Origin: Mikania micrantha
Taxonomy: Eukaryota > Streptophyta > Magnoliopsida > Asterales > Asteraceae
Direction of reading: 5' to 3'
NCBI GenBank assembly: GCA_009363875.1
Contig: CM018690.1
Location: forward strand, 18,121,692 to 18,185,691
DNA: 64,000 bases
A program made the translations under genes and the position numbers. Positions 43,746 to 55,290 of the stretch are shown here, piece after piece; position 1 is the stretch's first letter, and each line of letters starts with the position of its first letter. Under the pieces are notes generated by a model that did no database searches, had not been told where the DNA came from, and saw only the letters and a list, made by a program, of their open reading frames with translations.

Positions 43746-45571
43746 TTTTTCTATTTAAACGGAATGATATGATTGCATTTCACATTTGTATATCTAATAA
43801 TATAATAAAACTAAAATTGAATTTTGTTAAAAGAAATGTGTTTTGGGGATTTTTATCATCTAAAAAATATTAGTTAGGCATCCTCAAGGACCCCTCATCC
43901 CTGGGTAGTTTAGACTCATACTAATTACATTTTTTGTAAGAAGTTTCAATTACTAAGCATAGAAATACTACTTTGAGGACTGATACTATTTGGGAAATTC
44001 AATATTTATGTTATTCGAATATTCCGACGAGTAGTCATTGCCATTGGTCCTCCTATTTTTCAGCGTGATTTACAAAGTTAGCATGTGGATGAGTCATGCA
44101 TTACAAGAAACATAATCCATATTCAAACAAGCATAATCATGTTTAAAAAACTATAGGGTTTAGTTTTAATGTTTTATACTATGGATATCTAAGTATAAAA
44201 AAAAACAATCCGATCGCATTAACCAGCTCGAATGACGGGTTCATCTGAGGGCGGTCATACACACTATATTTTAAAATGGTTGCTCTACCTATTCTAGCCA
44301 GGTTCAATCAGATTTGGTTTTAACAACATTGATTACAAGAATGCACAAGTATAATAGGTTGATTATCACATTTGGTATTGAAGGTAACACAAATTGAATG
44401 TGTTGGAATGATTTAAGGACAACATCTAAACTAGAAATACTCTAAAATTATGCATATATGTATATGCCCACCTGTTGATTATTAGAAACAGTCTAAGTTC
44501 TCAAACGTTATTCAGCCTTGTTTATCAACTATTAGTATTAGAATTAGATCACAAGTTTCCAACAAAATCTTTTGCAAATAATTTTTTTTTAAAACGACGA
44601 AGGTCTCAATCATGTGAGCCCATTGTTTCCAGAAATTGATGCATGACGACATCCTTTCTAAATTGTAAGAAGGAAGAGTAAATATGAAAGTACTTATTTT
44701 TAAGCCATATTATTTCATCTTTAAAATAAAAATTAAATTTTTAAATAATAAATTTGACTAGTGGATCGTCAATTCAATCAATCGAATTATAAATAGCAAA
44801 TAAATTTTTAAGTAATAATTTGACTAGTTTAATCATTTTTATGATAATTAATTTGACTAGTTTAATTAATTAGATTTCAATGTGTCCAATTCTAGTTGAT
44901 CGTCAATTCAATCAATCGAATTATAAATTATAGTATTTTGTTTTCACATATGGAATTAAGCTCATTCTGTGTCATTTCTTTAAGACTTAAAATAATATTA
45001 ACAGAAACAACCAAACTCACACCTAACCCCAGACTGGATGTCGCACACATTTTATACCATAAATAAGTAGCTAGCTAACACTTGTTATTCTATGGTTTAA
45101 TCTTAGTCTATTTTTTTTTTTTTGTATATCTCTACTGTTAATTAAAAGACACATGTCACTCTCTAGTTCATTCTCAGCATCATTTTTTTTCCTTACTCAT
45201 ATTAAATAAAATGTTATTAAAATAATATACAAAAGTTAATATAAATCTAGATAATAGTATATTTTTAATATTAAAAGAAACATTTTAAATTTATAATTTT
45301 ATTTATCATTTAAACTCAATCATCTAATATTTTTTAAATTTTTATTTACAAGTATTTTGTTTTTTTTCTTTATACAATCTGTGTGATACACGTGTTTTGA
45401 AACCTGGTAAACAAATAAAGACGTACAACACTTCTCGTGGGTAGCAAATGGCAATCGGAGCATTTAAGGTGACACTTGAAAATCACAAAACACGTTAAAT
45501 ATTATGAATTACATTCATGAAGTGCCAAATTCAGTGTAAACTCATATTACTTTTTTTAACGGCATGTTAGT
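43746..45571. other. Intergenic, with a SINE fragment
   Basis: At 44583-44640 a short piece (CGACGAAGGTCTCAATCATG, GAGCCCATTG) matches the 3' end of the SINE at 20104-20331. From 44750 to 44930 AATCAATCGAATTATAAAT appears twice. No gene is visible elsewhere; the region is AT-rich. Confidence 0.5.
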
Positions 45572-45577
45572 TTATCT

Positions 45578-45805
45578 TTTTTTTTTTAACAGCAAACGTC
45601 CGGTCACCCGGGATCACCCTGGCAAATAGATCACCCTTCTGCCCGAATAACAGAGTGTGGTGACCTAACCCACCTGCCCAGGAAGAAACCTACAACTAGG
45701 AAAACCCCATGGCTCACCCAGAAAAATATTTGTTTTTGGTGAGACTCCAACTCAAGACCTCTCATAAGAGAGGTCAAAGGGCTACCATTAGTCAAGAGGC
45801 TACCA
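45578..45805 (-). mobile_element. SINE, full length
   Basis: On the minus strand the head TAGCCTCTTGACTAATGG and GGTCTTGAGTTGGAGTCTCA resemble box A and box B of a tRNA-derived SINE. The tail is an A run (plus 45578-45587). TTATCT flanks both sides. Length 228 bp equals that of the SINE at 20104; both share a block reading GGGGTTTTCC in the middle, so they are probably of one superfamily. Confidence 0.82.
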
Positions 45806-45811
45806 TTATCT

Positions 45812-46689
45812 AATAAACTTCATAATGATGATCTTAGAGGTGCTAAAAAAAACTTAAAACCAAACTATATCTGGATTCGGTTTTTAGTTTCATATTTTTT
45901 AAATTGATTTGTTTGTTTTATTCGGTTAATCAATTAAACGAAATTTATATATAAATTTATTATTTTATAAATAATATATAAGGTTGAATTCATTATCTTC
46001 GATTGGATAAGAAAAACAACAAAATTACAACAAAGTATTTATATTTTTTGATAAATTAATTGTTTAAATTTACGAATTTAAAATTTTTGTAATTTGGTGC
46101 TCTAAACACAACAAAAAAATTTTACCGTGTGAAAATTTTGCACAAATTTTATTAATATCCAAATTTATAATAACCAATATGTAACGGTAAAAAATATTTA
46201 ATTTGAAAAAAGTTAAATAATTTAAGTATAAACATTTATATTTTTAATAAAATTGAAATTGATGAAAAGTTAAAATTTCCAGAAAGTGTTTAAACTTTAG
46301 ATTTTCTTTTCGAAAACTAATATGATTTTCTGGTAGCTGTCATAACATAAATATAAAATTACTTTTTAAACTTTAAATTATCGTCTCGGCCAAAAATTAT
46401 CTACTCTTCACGTGTATACCATTTTTTTTTTTTAATTCAATTATCAGCAGAGAAGGTACAAATAAATAAATAAATAAATAAACAACATGCTTGTTCTAAT
46501 GTTCAATGGTGTAAAACGTAAGTTCACGTTCTTCTAGAACATGAATGGGACGCAATCTAAAATGGAATCGGATACTAAAGGGTGCAAAGTGTAACTTAAG
46601 ATGGTTCTAGAATAATGGACCATATTAATTTAGAAAGAAAAACATAGTCGTGTTCATTATCTCATTTGTCATCAATCCTTATTTATAAT
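45812..46689. other. Intergenic, with weak dispersed-repeat match
   Basis: The stretch 46500-46620 contains GTAACTTAAG and GTTCTTCTAGAACATGAAT, related to the repeat family at 640-720 and 29360. Degenerate AACCGAA motifs occur near 45880-45960. Otherwise AT-rich sequence without gene signals. Confidence 0.45.
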
Positions 46690-47454
46690 GGGGAGGTTAT
46701 TTGGACACCCCCTATGGATAAGTTGACACCACCTAGGCTTATACGGGTCGTATGACCCTTTACGGGTCGTATGTGTATCAGATTTTGTCAGACTTTGTCA
46801 GGTTACTGTCTGACGGTTAAAAGTACATACGACCCGTATTGCCCTTTACGGTTCGTATAGGGTCAAAATTAAAACCAAAATCAAAACAAAACAATTTTAC
46901 TCTCTCTCTCTCTTCATTTAATACATAATTTCTCTTTCCATTCACTATAGTTTTACTCTCTCTCTTCATTTAATACATAATTTCTCTTTCCATTCATTAT
47001 AGTTTTACTCTCTCTCTCTTCATTTAATACACAATTTACTCTCTCTCTTTACTTTTCTGTGCACCAACTCTGTCATTTTTTTTCCTTTGTTGAGTCTTGT
47101 GCTGATTGTCAAGTCACTTGTCATCAGACCAGCTAAGAACCCTATTCCCACATAGCTTATTAGCTAGCTATATTAAAGGAAAGATACCCTACTCACCAGT
47201 ATTACTCAAGTAGTGTATCTATCTATCTATTTGTCTGTGTTTATGCATTTAACCACACTCATATCAATATCACATGTATACGGGTCGTATTGTGACATAC
47301 GGGCCGTATGGGGTGTGTCAGACCTGCGTCAGACCTATGATTTGACGTGTCAGCTTTTGTCAGAATATTCTTTTCAATACGACCCGTAAAGCCCAATACG
47401 GGCCGTATTGACGGGTGTCCAGTTATCCACCTGGGCGTCTCCCTAACAGGCCCC
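46690..47454. mobile_element. Non-autonomous DNA element with ATACGGGTCGTAT palindromes
   Basis: Identical 8-mers TTTATAAT flank it (46682-46689 and 47455-47462). The ends GGGGAGGTTATTTGGACACC and, inward from the right, GGGGCCTGTTAGGGAGACGC are poor inverted repeats, but both are followed by GGATAA and by GACACC-type blocks. Subterminal regions hold several near-palindromes ATACGGGTCGTAT, ATACGGGCCGTAT and CAGAC/GTCTGAC motifs. A CT-rich unit with TTCATTTAATACATAATTTC occurs three times at 46898-47050. Eight-base duplications point to hAT. Confidence 0.75.
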
Positions 47455-47468
47455 TTTATAATCTATCA

Positions 47469-47956
47469 TGTTATAATAATTTCCAACTTTCAAACAATTC
47501 TTGAAGAATTCAAGAACTCATAAAATTTTGTGATATTATTCCATAACAAAGACCGGTAATTTATACTCTTGTGAAACTTGTAAAAAAATCAACAGTATTT
47601 TGGTAATCAAAGTGTAAATCACAAGTTATGATTGATAAATTTAGAGAAATTGAGACAGAGAATTTTGTTCTTGCATATATATACATATAATACATACGGT
47701 GCTTTAGGGTATATATAACCCTAACACAGTTTAATACTTTGTTTATTAAAACACCTACCCTGAACTTTAAAATATTACAACTTTGACTAAATACATACCA
47801 TATAAATTTACATAAACTACCAAAAACTAGTATAAATTTAGTTTAGATCTTCACAGTAATCGTGACATCTGATGCTAAATATAACTTAATCATAAACAAA
47901 ATATTCAATAATAAAAACTAAAAACTCGGGCATAAGAGTTGTTATTCCATTCAACA
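47469..47956 (-). repeat. 3' LTR of a truncated copia (488 bp)
   Basis: On the minus strand it starts TGTTGAATGG directly after a purine-rich tract (TTTAGGGGTGGATT) and ends GGAAATTATTATAACA. TATATAACCCTA (plus 47713-47724 region) may be its TATA box. The copia RNase H end lies immediately upstream at 47957-48302. No 5' LTR is found. Confidence 0.75.
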
Positions 47957-48302
47957 AATCCACCCCTAAACCAACCTGCTGCAAGCATTCGATTTACTTC
48001 GAGAACTCCCAACATCCTTTGCATATTCAGAAACACCCAATTTAACCAACTTTGTCATGATGTCCGCTACTTGCTCATTAGTTTTGTAAATGTTTAGTTC
48101 ACTTTTACTTGACATATTAGATCTCTCTAATTACTTCACGTCTATATGTTTGGTTCTTCTATTTATTACATGGTTCTTTGCTAACTTAATTAATGAAGTG
48201 TTGTCACAAAGAACCTTAAGAGTATCATCGTCATTCAAGGCTTCCATAAGCCTTTTTAACCACACACAATAACAAACACAAATTCTTGTTGTCATAAATT
48301 CT
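47957..48302 (-). pseudogene. Copia RNase H end, minus strand
   Basis: Minus-strand FMTTRICVCYCVWLKRLMEA, LKVLCDNTSLIKLAKNHVIN and RRTKHIDVK match the last part of copia RNase H, followed by YKTNEQVADIMTKLVKLGVS. A TAA replaces a residue after HIDVK. The normal upstream part is displaced to 49400-50085 by inserted sequence. Confidence 0.8.
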
Positions 48303-49399
48303 ACCTATATAGATGATAAAATGTGGGTCCTAAGAAAAGGGATAGCATGAATAGATCAGTGGTAGAGTATGCCCTTGATAATTGTGTCGTTGTGTCTTGG
48401 TTGTGAGGGATCTTAGCCACATAGATGGTTCAATGTTCTCATCAGCATTTGACCCTAAAATGTTGATCATCCAAGGAAAATTAGCATAGTATAGTCCTGT
48501 TCAAACCAGGGTTTGAAACTAAACTTCTCCTTAGAACGATAGATGGGACAGTTCAGGTGAGATGTATTTTCAGCATGTGGCAACATTGTTGAGTAAGTAT
48601 ACATAACTCGATGTATATTTTATATCCTCCACATCCCTAACATACTTTTGTATGTATATACTTTAAGCTTCAAACATGACTTATTTCATAGAATAAGCCA
48701 AAGTTACGTGTTCCCTTTTAAGTATGTTATAACCCTTTCCGCACCTTGCAAGTGCTCAGACTTAGGAATTGCCATAGATCTTGATAACTGATGACGTAGG
48801 ATAGTAATCCTCTATATTATTCGAATAAAGATCAAAAGGTGAAAGGCAAAATGGCCAAAAGGCAAGATGGCCAGGAAATGAAAGACAAACAGAACGGACC
48901 AAAGGAATAATCAAAGAAAGATAGAAGAACACCTTTATACGATGGACAAAAGAAGGAAGGAGTCAAGTCGAAAAGAAAGCAGAAAAGCTAAATTGTGTGC
49001 AGCTTAACTTATTACACAAAAATGGGAAAGTCCGAGGAACACAAAGAAGGCTCTTGGAAAGCATGGGGCTGCCACCATAAAAAAGGAAATGATCTAATTC
49101 CTGGGAGCTCTAGCACCCAGGAAGGAAGCAGTATAAATACTACGTCTCAGGTTATGAAAACCCACTTCACATTCCGTTCACTATTTTCTCTCTAACTTAA
49201 CATCTCCGATCGAATTCTTATTCTCACGCCGGAGTCCAATCGCAGGAGGCTCTCTCCTGCGGTAAGGCTAACGGTGATTTATGTTCTTAGCAGGATAGCC
49301 AGGAAAGAACTCGGAGATCAAGTTCAACCAGATAGTCGTTCAACTGTTACTCGAATAATAACAAACATGCCACATAAACCATGGCGAGTTACTCTAATA
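48303..49399 (+). repeat. Insert in the copia, with gypsy-LTR-like part
   Basis: The part 48780-49370 reads like a Ty3/gypsy LTR: a GTATAAATACTACG TATA element at 49129-49142, then CACGCCGGAGTCCAATCGCA and CTCCTGCGGTAAGGCTAACG, phrases common near the 3' end of such LTRs. I could not find a clean 5-bp duplication. The part 48303-48780 is not recognised. Confidence 0.45.
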
Positions 49400-50085
49400 T
49401 ATATAAGGCTAACAATCAACTTTTTGTACATAAGCATCTAAATGCTTCCTTAATCCTGCCTTAGTCCAAATTGTTTCAGGTACAATTGGGTCATTCACAA
49501 ACTTGCTTTTCCACATGCAAAACCTCTCAAGAATCTCCTTAGCATATTTGTTCTGACAAAGATGAATTCCATCCTTCTTCTGCTGTATTTCTACATTAAT
49601 AAAACATCTTATCACCCAAATATCGGTTTTCTCAAATTTGTGTTGCATATAATTCACAAAATCATATCAATCATTCCCTACATATGTTAGTTATCCACAT
49701 GCAAACTAACCATAATGATTTTATTCCAAACCTTTATAGTAAAAGGTGTATGATCATACTAACTTTGCTTGAAACCTTCACGTCTTAAGTACCCTTAATG
49801 AAATTAAACTAGGCCTTAGGGGCTTGTTTAAGACCATGCAGAGCCCCATTTTAACTTGGATTCCTTTTGTTCCTCATTCTTCTGAATAAAGCGTTAAGGT
49901 TGTTCAATGTATATGGTTTCCTTTAGCTCTCCATGTAGATATGCACTCTTTACATCTAGTTGACAATTTCCAGTTTCTTTAAGCTGAGATTGCAAGAATG
50001 GTTATGATTGTGTCGTATCAAGCTCCAAGAGAAAGTGACTCCTCATAGTCTACTCCTCATCTTTTTGAGTAACTATAATACCCGT
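49400..50085 (-). pseudogene. Copia reverse transcriptase, minus strand
   Basis: From 50085 leftward: QKDEE-like start, then LDVKSAYLHGELKETIYIEQ (frames vary, about 49970-49905), and INVEIQQKKDGIHLCQNKYA followed by KEILERFCM (about 49600-49520), typical of copia RT. The YVDD region is not legible. Stops and shifts throughout. Confidence 0.78.
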
Positions 50086-50600
50086 AAAAACATAACAAAC
50101 AAATAAATAAATATACAAATTAGATAGACAACTAATAAAAATATAGTAAATTAAAAAATTTTAATATCTATTTAAAAAATAAAATTAAGATACACTTCCT
50201 AATAAAACATTGTAACCAACATGTTAAATAAAAGAGTAAATACAACATGTTAAATAAAAGAGTAAGTCTAATTACAACAATTATACTTACTAAATACACC
50301 AACCTACTTTTATTTACATATTTTGGCTTAATCATCCAATAATCTTTCTTCGTTAAGTGTTACATATCATTAGTTATTAAGAACATTAAACTAACTTAAT
50401 CATTTATTATTTATTAAATATCTGAGTGCCTCATTTTTTCAAAAGTTTATTGAATATTTATCATTTGGTCAAAAGTACATTGAATTTTTCTCATTTGGTA
50501 AATTTTGTAAAATTAAGACACTGGCCAAGCCCAATACATTTCTAGATTAGATTATTAGAATATTAGAATACAGAATGCGCTAATACATACAAGGGCACTG
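50086..50600. other. Intergenic, nothing recognised
   Basis: AT-rich sequence between the copia fragment and the MITE at 50601. A 23-base phrase with AACATGTTAAATAAAAGAGTAA occurs twice (about 50218 and 50245). No coding pattern. Confidence 0.4.
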
Positions 50601-50804
50601 TAGAGGTGCCAAACCGGGCTTCTTTTGGAACGGGTTTCCGTTTTTTACCGGTTCTAACCGGTTTTTGACCGGTTTCGGTTCGGTTTTTTCGGGTAAAGAT
50701 GAAACATGTTCCGGTTCCTGTTCTGATTTTTCTGAGAATTGAAAACCGCCCCGTACCCACCAGTTTTGATTCGGGTTGTTTATCCGGGTTTTTGGCCACC
50801 TCTA
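50601..50804. mobile_element. Short hAT-type MITE rich in ACCGG
   Basis: TAGAGGTGCCAAACCGGG on the left and CCGGGTTTTTGGCCACCTCTA-type sequence on the right form inverted ends like those of the hAT transposon at 8354-11513 (TAGAGGTGGGCAAACCGGG). The body repeats ACCGGTTTTTGACCGG. The flanking 8-mers do not match. It is plausibly a deletion derivative of that hAT family. Confidence 0.65.
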
Positions 50805-51025
50805 AACGGCAAGGCTTCAAATTCACCGATTAGAAAATCAATTACTTAAAACTTCAAAAATGGAGGGCAAACGTTGAAATTGGAATTGAGGTCCTTTATT
50901 CAAATAATCCTTATAATGCATATATAGATACGTATTTGAATTGAAACATCATATTTTGAGAATAATGATTTGATTATATATTTATATACAATTTTTACTG
51001 TTTGAATACTTTAAGGTGATGCTTA
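50805..51025. other. Short intergenic stretch
   Basis: AT-rich, nothing recognised. Confidence 0.35.
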
Positions 51026-51201
51026 GACCGCCCACAGCCTTGACGCCGCTGAGCTCACCCCGCGGCGGGGTCCAATGGGAACATCGCCCTCTAGCCCAAT
51101 GGTGCCCGCCGAAGCGGCCTCCACGTCCCCCGCTCCCCGTTTCAATTGCTTCCATTTGATTGGTTGGTTCAAAATGTTGTGGGCCCCCCAATGTTTTTAA
51201 C

Positions 51202-52037
51202 CAGTGTTGTAAAAATTGCGATTAGTCACCGATTAATCGGTGAGTAATCGCTAGTCGCCACTGTCCTGATTAATTTTGACCTAGTCGGACCAAAAATCGC
51301 TAGTCGGTCCAAATCAGTCAAAATCAGTCAAAATCGGTCAAAAGTGGACTAATCGGCCGACGCCGATTAAACCGATTCCGGTGACTAGAGGTCCTAATCG
51401 GCCAAATTCCGGCAATTTAGAGATCTACGGAGATCCAGAGACCAAGAACAGGTGATTACCTTGAGTATTTTACACAAATTGAAGCTTAGAATTACCGATT
51501 GTGGCTCCTCCGGTCGTCTGTCGTCGCCGATCGTCTTTCTTCCATCATGTACCGATTCTTGCTCATCCCTGATCCTCCATCTCCTACCGATTGTGGACCT
51601 CCAGTCGTTTGTAGTCCCCGATCCTCCATCTCCTACCATTGCGGTTGAGTTACCGATTGAAGATGTCGACGGGTGCCCTACTTCGCCTCCCGATTGTACA
51701 TCGCACATGTATATACCTTTTATATATTTTTTTTTGTACATATCTTTTACCCTTTCCCCCCTTTTTTTGAATTATTACCATTTATACCCTCAAACTTTAA
51801 AAATTAAATACACTTTCTTTATGTAAGTGTGTGTGTATATATATATAAATTGTGATGTTATGAAATATTTTGAAGCATTGAAAAATTAATAAGCATAGTG
51901 AAAATTATATATAAATTTTTATGTGTATATCTATAATTTTGTAAAATTATATATAAATTTCCAATCCGATTAATCCCGATTAATCGCTAGTCCCTACCTC
52001 GCTGCCCGACTACCGATTAGCGATTTTTACAACACTG
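51202..52037. mobile_element. hAT-type MITE rich in GATTAATCG
   Basis: Ends CAGTGTTGTAAAAAT and ATTTTTACAACACTG are inverted repeats of about 17 bases. Flanks TTTTTAAC and CTTTTAAC differ at one base. Subterminal regions are filled with GATTAATCG and CGCTAGTC motifs. The middle contains a ACCGATTGTGG-type stretch that gives accidental open frames on both strands. Confidence 0.9.
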
Positions 52038-52167
52038 CTTTTAACGGCTACATTTTAAAATAATAATAATAAAATCAATATTTATATAAACATCTCATTT
52101 GAATCATTTTACACACTCATTTTCATTCAAACTATCTTAATTTTTATATAATTTATTTTTTATAAAA

Positions 52168-52475
52168 ATGTCATCATCCTCTCCGGTGTTTTCATCATAA
52201 AAAATCCGGCTAGAGCATGGCATCCCAAAAAAATTAGATCCGTTATGTATGCCTGTATCGTAATACACAATATGATACTTGAATGTGAGGGCAATTCGAT
52301 TAGCCCGTTTGTACCGGATGAAGACAAACCGCCATCTCCTTTTGACATTGATGACCCGCGCAGAGATAACCAAATTTTGGCGTTGCGAAACAAAAGCATT
52401 CTCGAGTCGTTAAAAACCGATTTGGTCGAACATATCGAAAGAGTTCGCACCGATATTGTTGTTCGTAGCATCTAA
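52168..52475 (+). pseudogene. Harbinger transposase, internally deleted
   Basis: An ATG at 52168 begins MSSSSPVFSS and soon stops; from about 52203 another frame reads NPARAWHPKKIRSVMYACIV, then IHNMILECEGN and a tail ending RTDIVVRSI and a stop. The second part is the C-terminus of DDE_4-type Harbinger nucleases. The catalytic core is missing, about 300 residues by comparison with typical family lengths. It cannot be active. Confidence 0.8.
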
Positions 52476-52727
52476 AGCGACTAGTAGATTTTTAATATAG
52501 TTTTGTTTTTCTTAATGTAATGTGTGTTTTTTGTAAAATATTGAATTATTTTAAATTAGAGTAAAGTTTTTTATTTATTTTTAATTGTTGATGATGTGGA
52601 ATAGTGGGAAAGGGTTTTCAGTGGGGTGACCATTGTGGGTGTTTAAGATTTTCAGTGGGTTGATGACGTGGCAAGAAATTTCAATGGGGAATGGTTTTCA
52701 ATGAGGTGACCGCTGTGGATAGTCTTA

Positions 52728-53440
52728 TGTCTAGAGCTGGTTCTAAGAATTTAAGTGCACGGATTGAGAAGGTAAAAAAATGCCCATAGTCTCAAACGAA
52801 TAATAAATTGTATAACTCTTTTTTAAAAGAAAGATTAATGTTATAACAATAAACATAGAAAAATCATAGACAGTCTATGATCATGTCAACTCAATCGGGT
52901 TTTGGGTTAGTCGGGGTTTCTTTAAAAAAAAATATTGAACTTCAAACCTACCCTAATAACGTTTGGGTTAGTCAGGTCACTAGAATTGGGTCAGTTGACC
53001 CGAATAACCCGACTAACTTTTTGAACCTGAATAACCCAACCCTATTAAGCTTAATCGGGTTTGCGTGTGGGTTGAGTTAGTCGGTTCGGAAATTTTTGAC
53101 AACCCTACTCATAATTATATAACAAACATTTTAGTCTTTTATAAAATTAATATGCACAATTATTTTTAGCTTGGATACTAGACTTATTTAAACTTTATGG
53201 GCATAGTTTTTTTTATATAAAAAAGAGTAAACTATATAAATCGTCCTTTATATTCAGCCAATTTACAGATGTCGTCCTTTTTTAGAAATAGTTTCTGAAA
53301 TCATCCATAAAAATGAGTTTATAAAGAAATTCATCCTTCCGGTAAACCGACGATAACTACATCTGTTAAGTCAGGGGTAATGTCGGTAATTCATCTCCTT
53401 TCACCCTCATTTAACCCTAAATCATCATTGTGAATCAGTT
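52728..53440. other. Decayed MITE material, no gene
   Basis: From about 52880 to 53110 GGGTTAGTCGGGTT and AACCCGACTAAC motifs in both orientations and a terminal GACAACCCTA suggest an old hAT-type MITE; its left end is not clear. From 53220 to 53440 non-coding sequence with ATCGTCCTT/TCATCC phrases follows. Confidence 0.45.
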
Positions 53441-53655
53441 TCATACTTTTCACCGTAAAGTCAACAACCGGTTCCAGTTTTGGTACCGGTTTTTGACCGC
53501 TTCCAACTGGTTTTTGGCCGGTTCCAGTTCGGGTTTGACCTGGTAAAGGTGGATCCGGTTTCGATATATATGAGAATCGGGAACCACTTGTACCCACCGG
53601 TTCGGGTTGTCGGTTCCGGTTCCGATTCTAGGTTTTTTCCAACCTATGATCATTT
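53441..53655. mobile_element. Truncated ACCGGTTCC-rich MITE
   Basis: ACCGGTTTTTGACCG and GGTTCCGGTTCCG repeats resemble the MITE at 50601. The right end (TTTTTCCAACCTA) could be a terminus, but no inverted partner is seen on the left. Confidence 0.5.
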
Positions 53656-54957
53656 GTCATAAAGAAACCAAAGGGGAGTATTTTTGTATTTGGGTCAAGA
53701 TATGGAGGCTGTTGGATCTAGGCTTGGATAACACACAATAGAACACGTACAGAAGTGATTTCTATTTTCTAAACTTGCTACTGCTTTTTATTAAATCAAA
53801 AGAGGGTACAAAAGAAACCATAAACTAGCCCTATTTATAATAAACAAACTAATAAAACATGTGCTAAACTCAACCCACGTACTGCATTTCTTTAGCCACA
53901 ATTTCTTCCAAGTTTGTTTCCCTAAAACCCTGTCACCCCGTCCGTTTTCCATCTTGCTGACTAATTCCACAAGAACCAAAGACATGGATAAACTGTTGAA
54001 AATATATATGTCTTTTATTATTATCAATTTTATAATTGTGTTGTTATATTTTTTTGTATGTATCTTGAATGATTGGAGCTGGATTTCGAATAATAAAGCT
54101 AATGGATCAGTTTGGGCTCAAGATAAGGAGCTGGTGGATTAATGTTAATGGATCAGTAGCTGGATCAGTTTATGGGCTAAGGATTTCTAATACACATTTG
54201 AAGATAAGGATGACAGAAGATATTATATTTGTTCGAGGTCATCATTTTGACATACACATCATTCAAGAACTTTTTCTCTGGAGTTTTCTTTCTCTCGATC
54301 ATAACGAACAGAGTTTTCATCTTTTTTCTTTCGTTGTAATTGAGAGATTTCTGAGTGTTAATCGTTTAGTATTTGTTGAATCACTTTGATTGTGTGATTC
54401 TTCTTTCTGATCATTGTTATCGAATTGTTGGTCTTTTGTTTTTCTCTTGAGAGAAGTTTTATTTGTATGATTCGAGATATATCATTGATATTTTTGGCAT
54501 AAACACATCTTCTGCAATCTGAACCATGACCAATTTTGACCATACCCGTGACCCGTGAACGAACCCGATTTGACCCGAACCGAACCCAAACCATCAAGAT
54601 TAATCCAAAAGAGATAGCCACCTTAGAACATAGCCAAGAAGCCCAATCATTGAACGAGCCACAAGCCCAACAGTGAGATTCTAGCAATGACTCGCTCACT
54701 GTTTGTTGATTTGGGCCAGGAAGTTGAAGGCATTAGTGAAGTTTTAAGTCCAAGCAGACTTGGACACAAAATAAGTTAACGAAAGTCCTGAAGGAGTTGG
54801 GGAGACTAGGGTAAAAACAAACCAGGCTCAACCTAAACATCATGCAAATTAGGATGTGAAGCTTCCTCCATCAACAGACATACACCTTAGCTGACTCCAT
54901 TACATATGAAAAATTTTCAACGTACAAAAAGTATTTCTTGCAGTTATTGGATCCCAC
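53656..54957 (-). repeat. Probable copia LTR and unassigned sequence
   Basis: On the minus strand, from about 53985 to 53710, the sequence has a TATA element (TTATAAATAGGGC) and ends CCTAGATCCAACA, as copia LTRs do; no 5-bp duplication was confirmed. The sequence from 54240 to 54490, with CTCTCGATCATAACG and TGAGAGAAG, is LTR-like on the plus strand. A short CCCGAACC minisatellite lies at 54540-54590. No gene is seen. Confidence 0.4.
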
Positions 54958-55290
54958 CAGCATAGTTCAATGTATTTTGGTTTTGAGTATGGCTAAAAAT
55001 AACATACAAGGTTCCATTTGAATAATTGTGGTATGATTTTCAGGTTTGATGTACTAAAATATGAGTGAAATCTATAAAATAAACTATTTGGTTATTTTCT
55101 TTGTCAATATACTTTGGTTATCTAACTTTATTTGGGTTGGACCGATGATTTATTGAAGATTTAAAACTTAATGATGACAACTAGATAAAAAAATTGTGAT
55201 TGTTGACTTAACTCGGAACCATAGAATACCTGTTAAAAACAATCATGCGTCACTTATAGCAACTCAGTACTTATAACAACTCAGTTATAA
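54958..55290 (+). pseudogene. PR-10 3' flank relic
   Basis: This region aligns with the 3' flank of the PR-10 gene (13100-13420): CTATAAAATAAACT, TTATTTTCTT..GTCAATAT..CTTTGGTTAT, and TTGACTTAACTCG occur in the same order and spacing. No coding part of PR-10 remains before it. It marks a lost or deleted paralogue in the same orientation as the intact gene. Confidence 0.8.

Larger units (their letters stand above)
51026..52724 (+). mobile_element. PIF/Harbinger deletion derivative with nested hAT MITE
   Basis: TTA flanks both ends (51023-51025 and 52725-52727). GACCGCCCACAGCC on the left and GACTATCCACAGCG inward from the right are inverted ends. It retains the first codons and the last part of a Harbinger transposase gene (52168-52475). 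A hAT-type MITE (51202-52037) has inserted into its left side. Confidence 0.85.

Noticed and set aside
51394..51826. Open frames of 115 and 124 codons on opposite strands
   Set aside because: Both lie in the hAT MITE at 51202-52037, overlap each other and show no domain.
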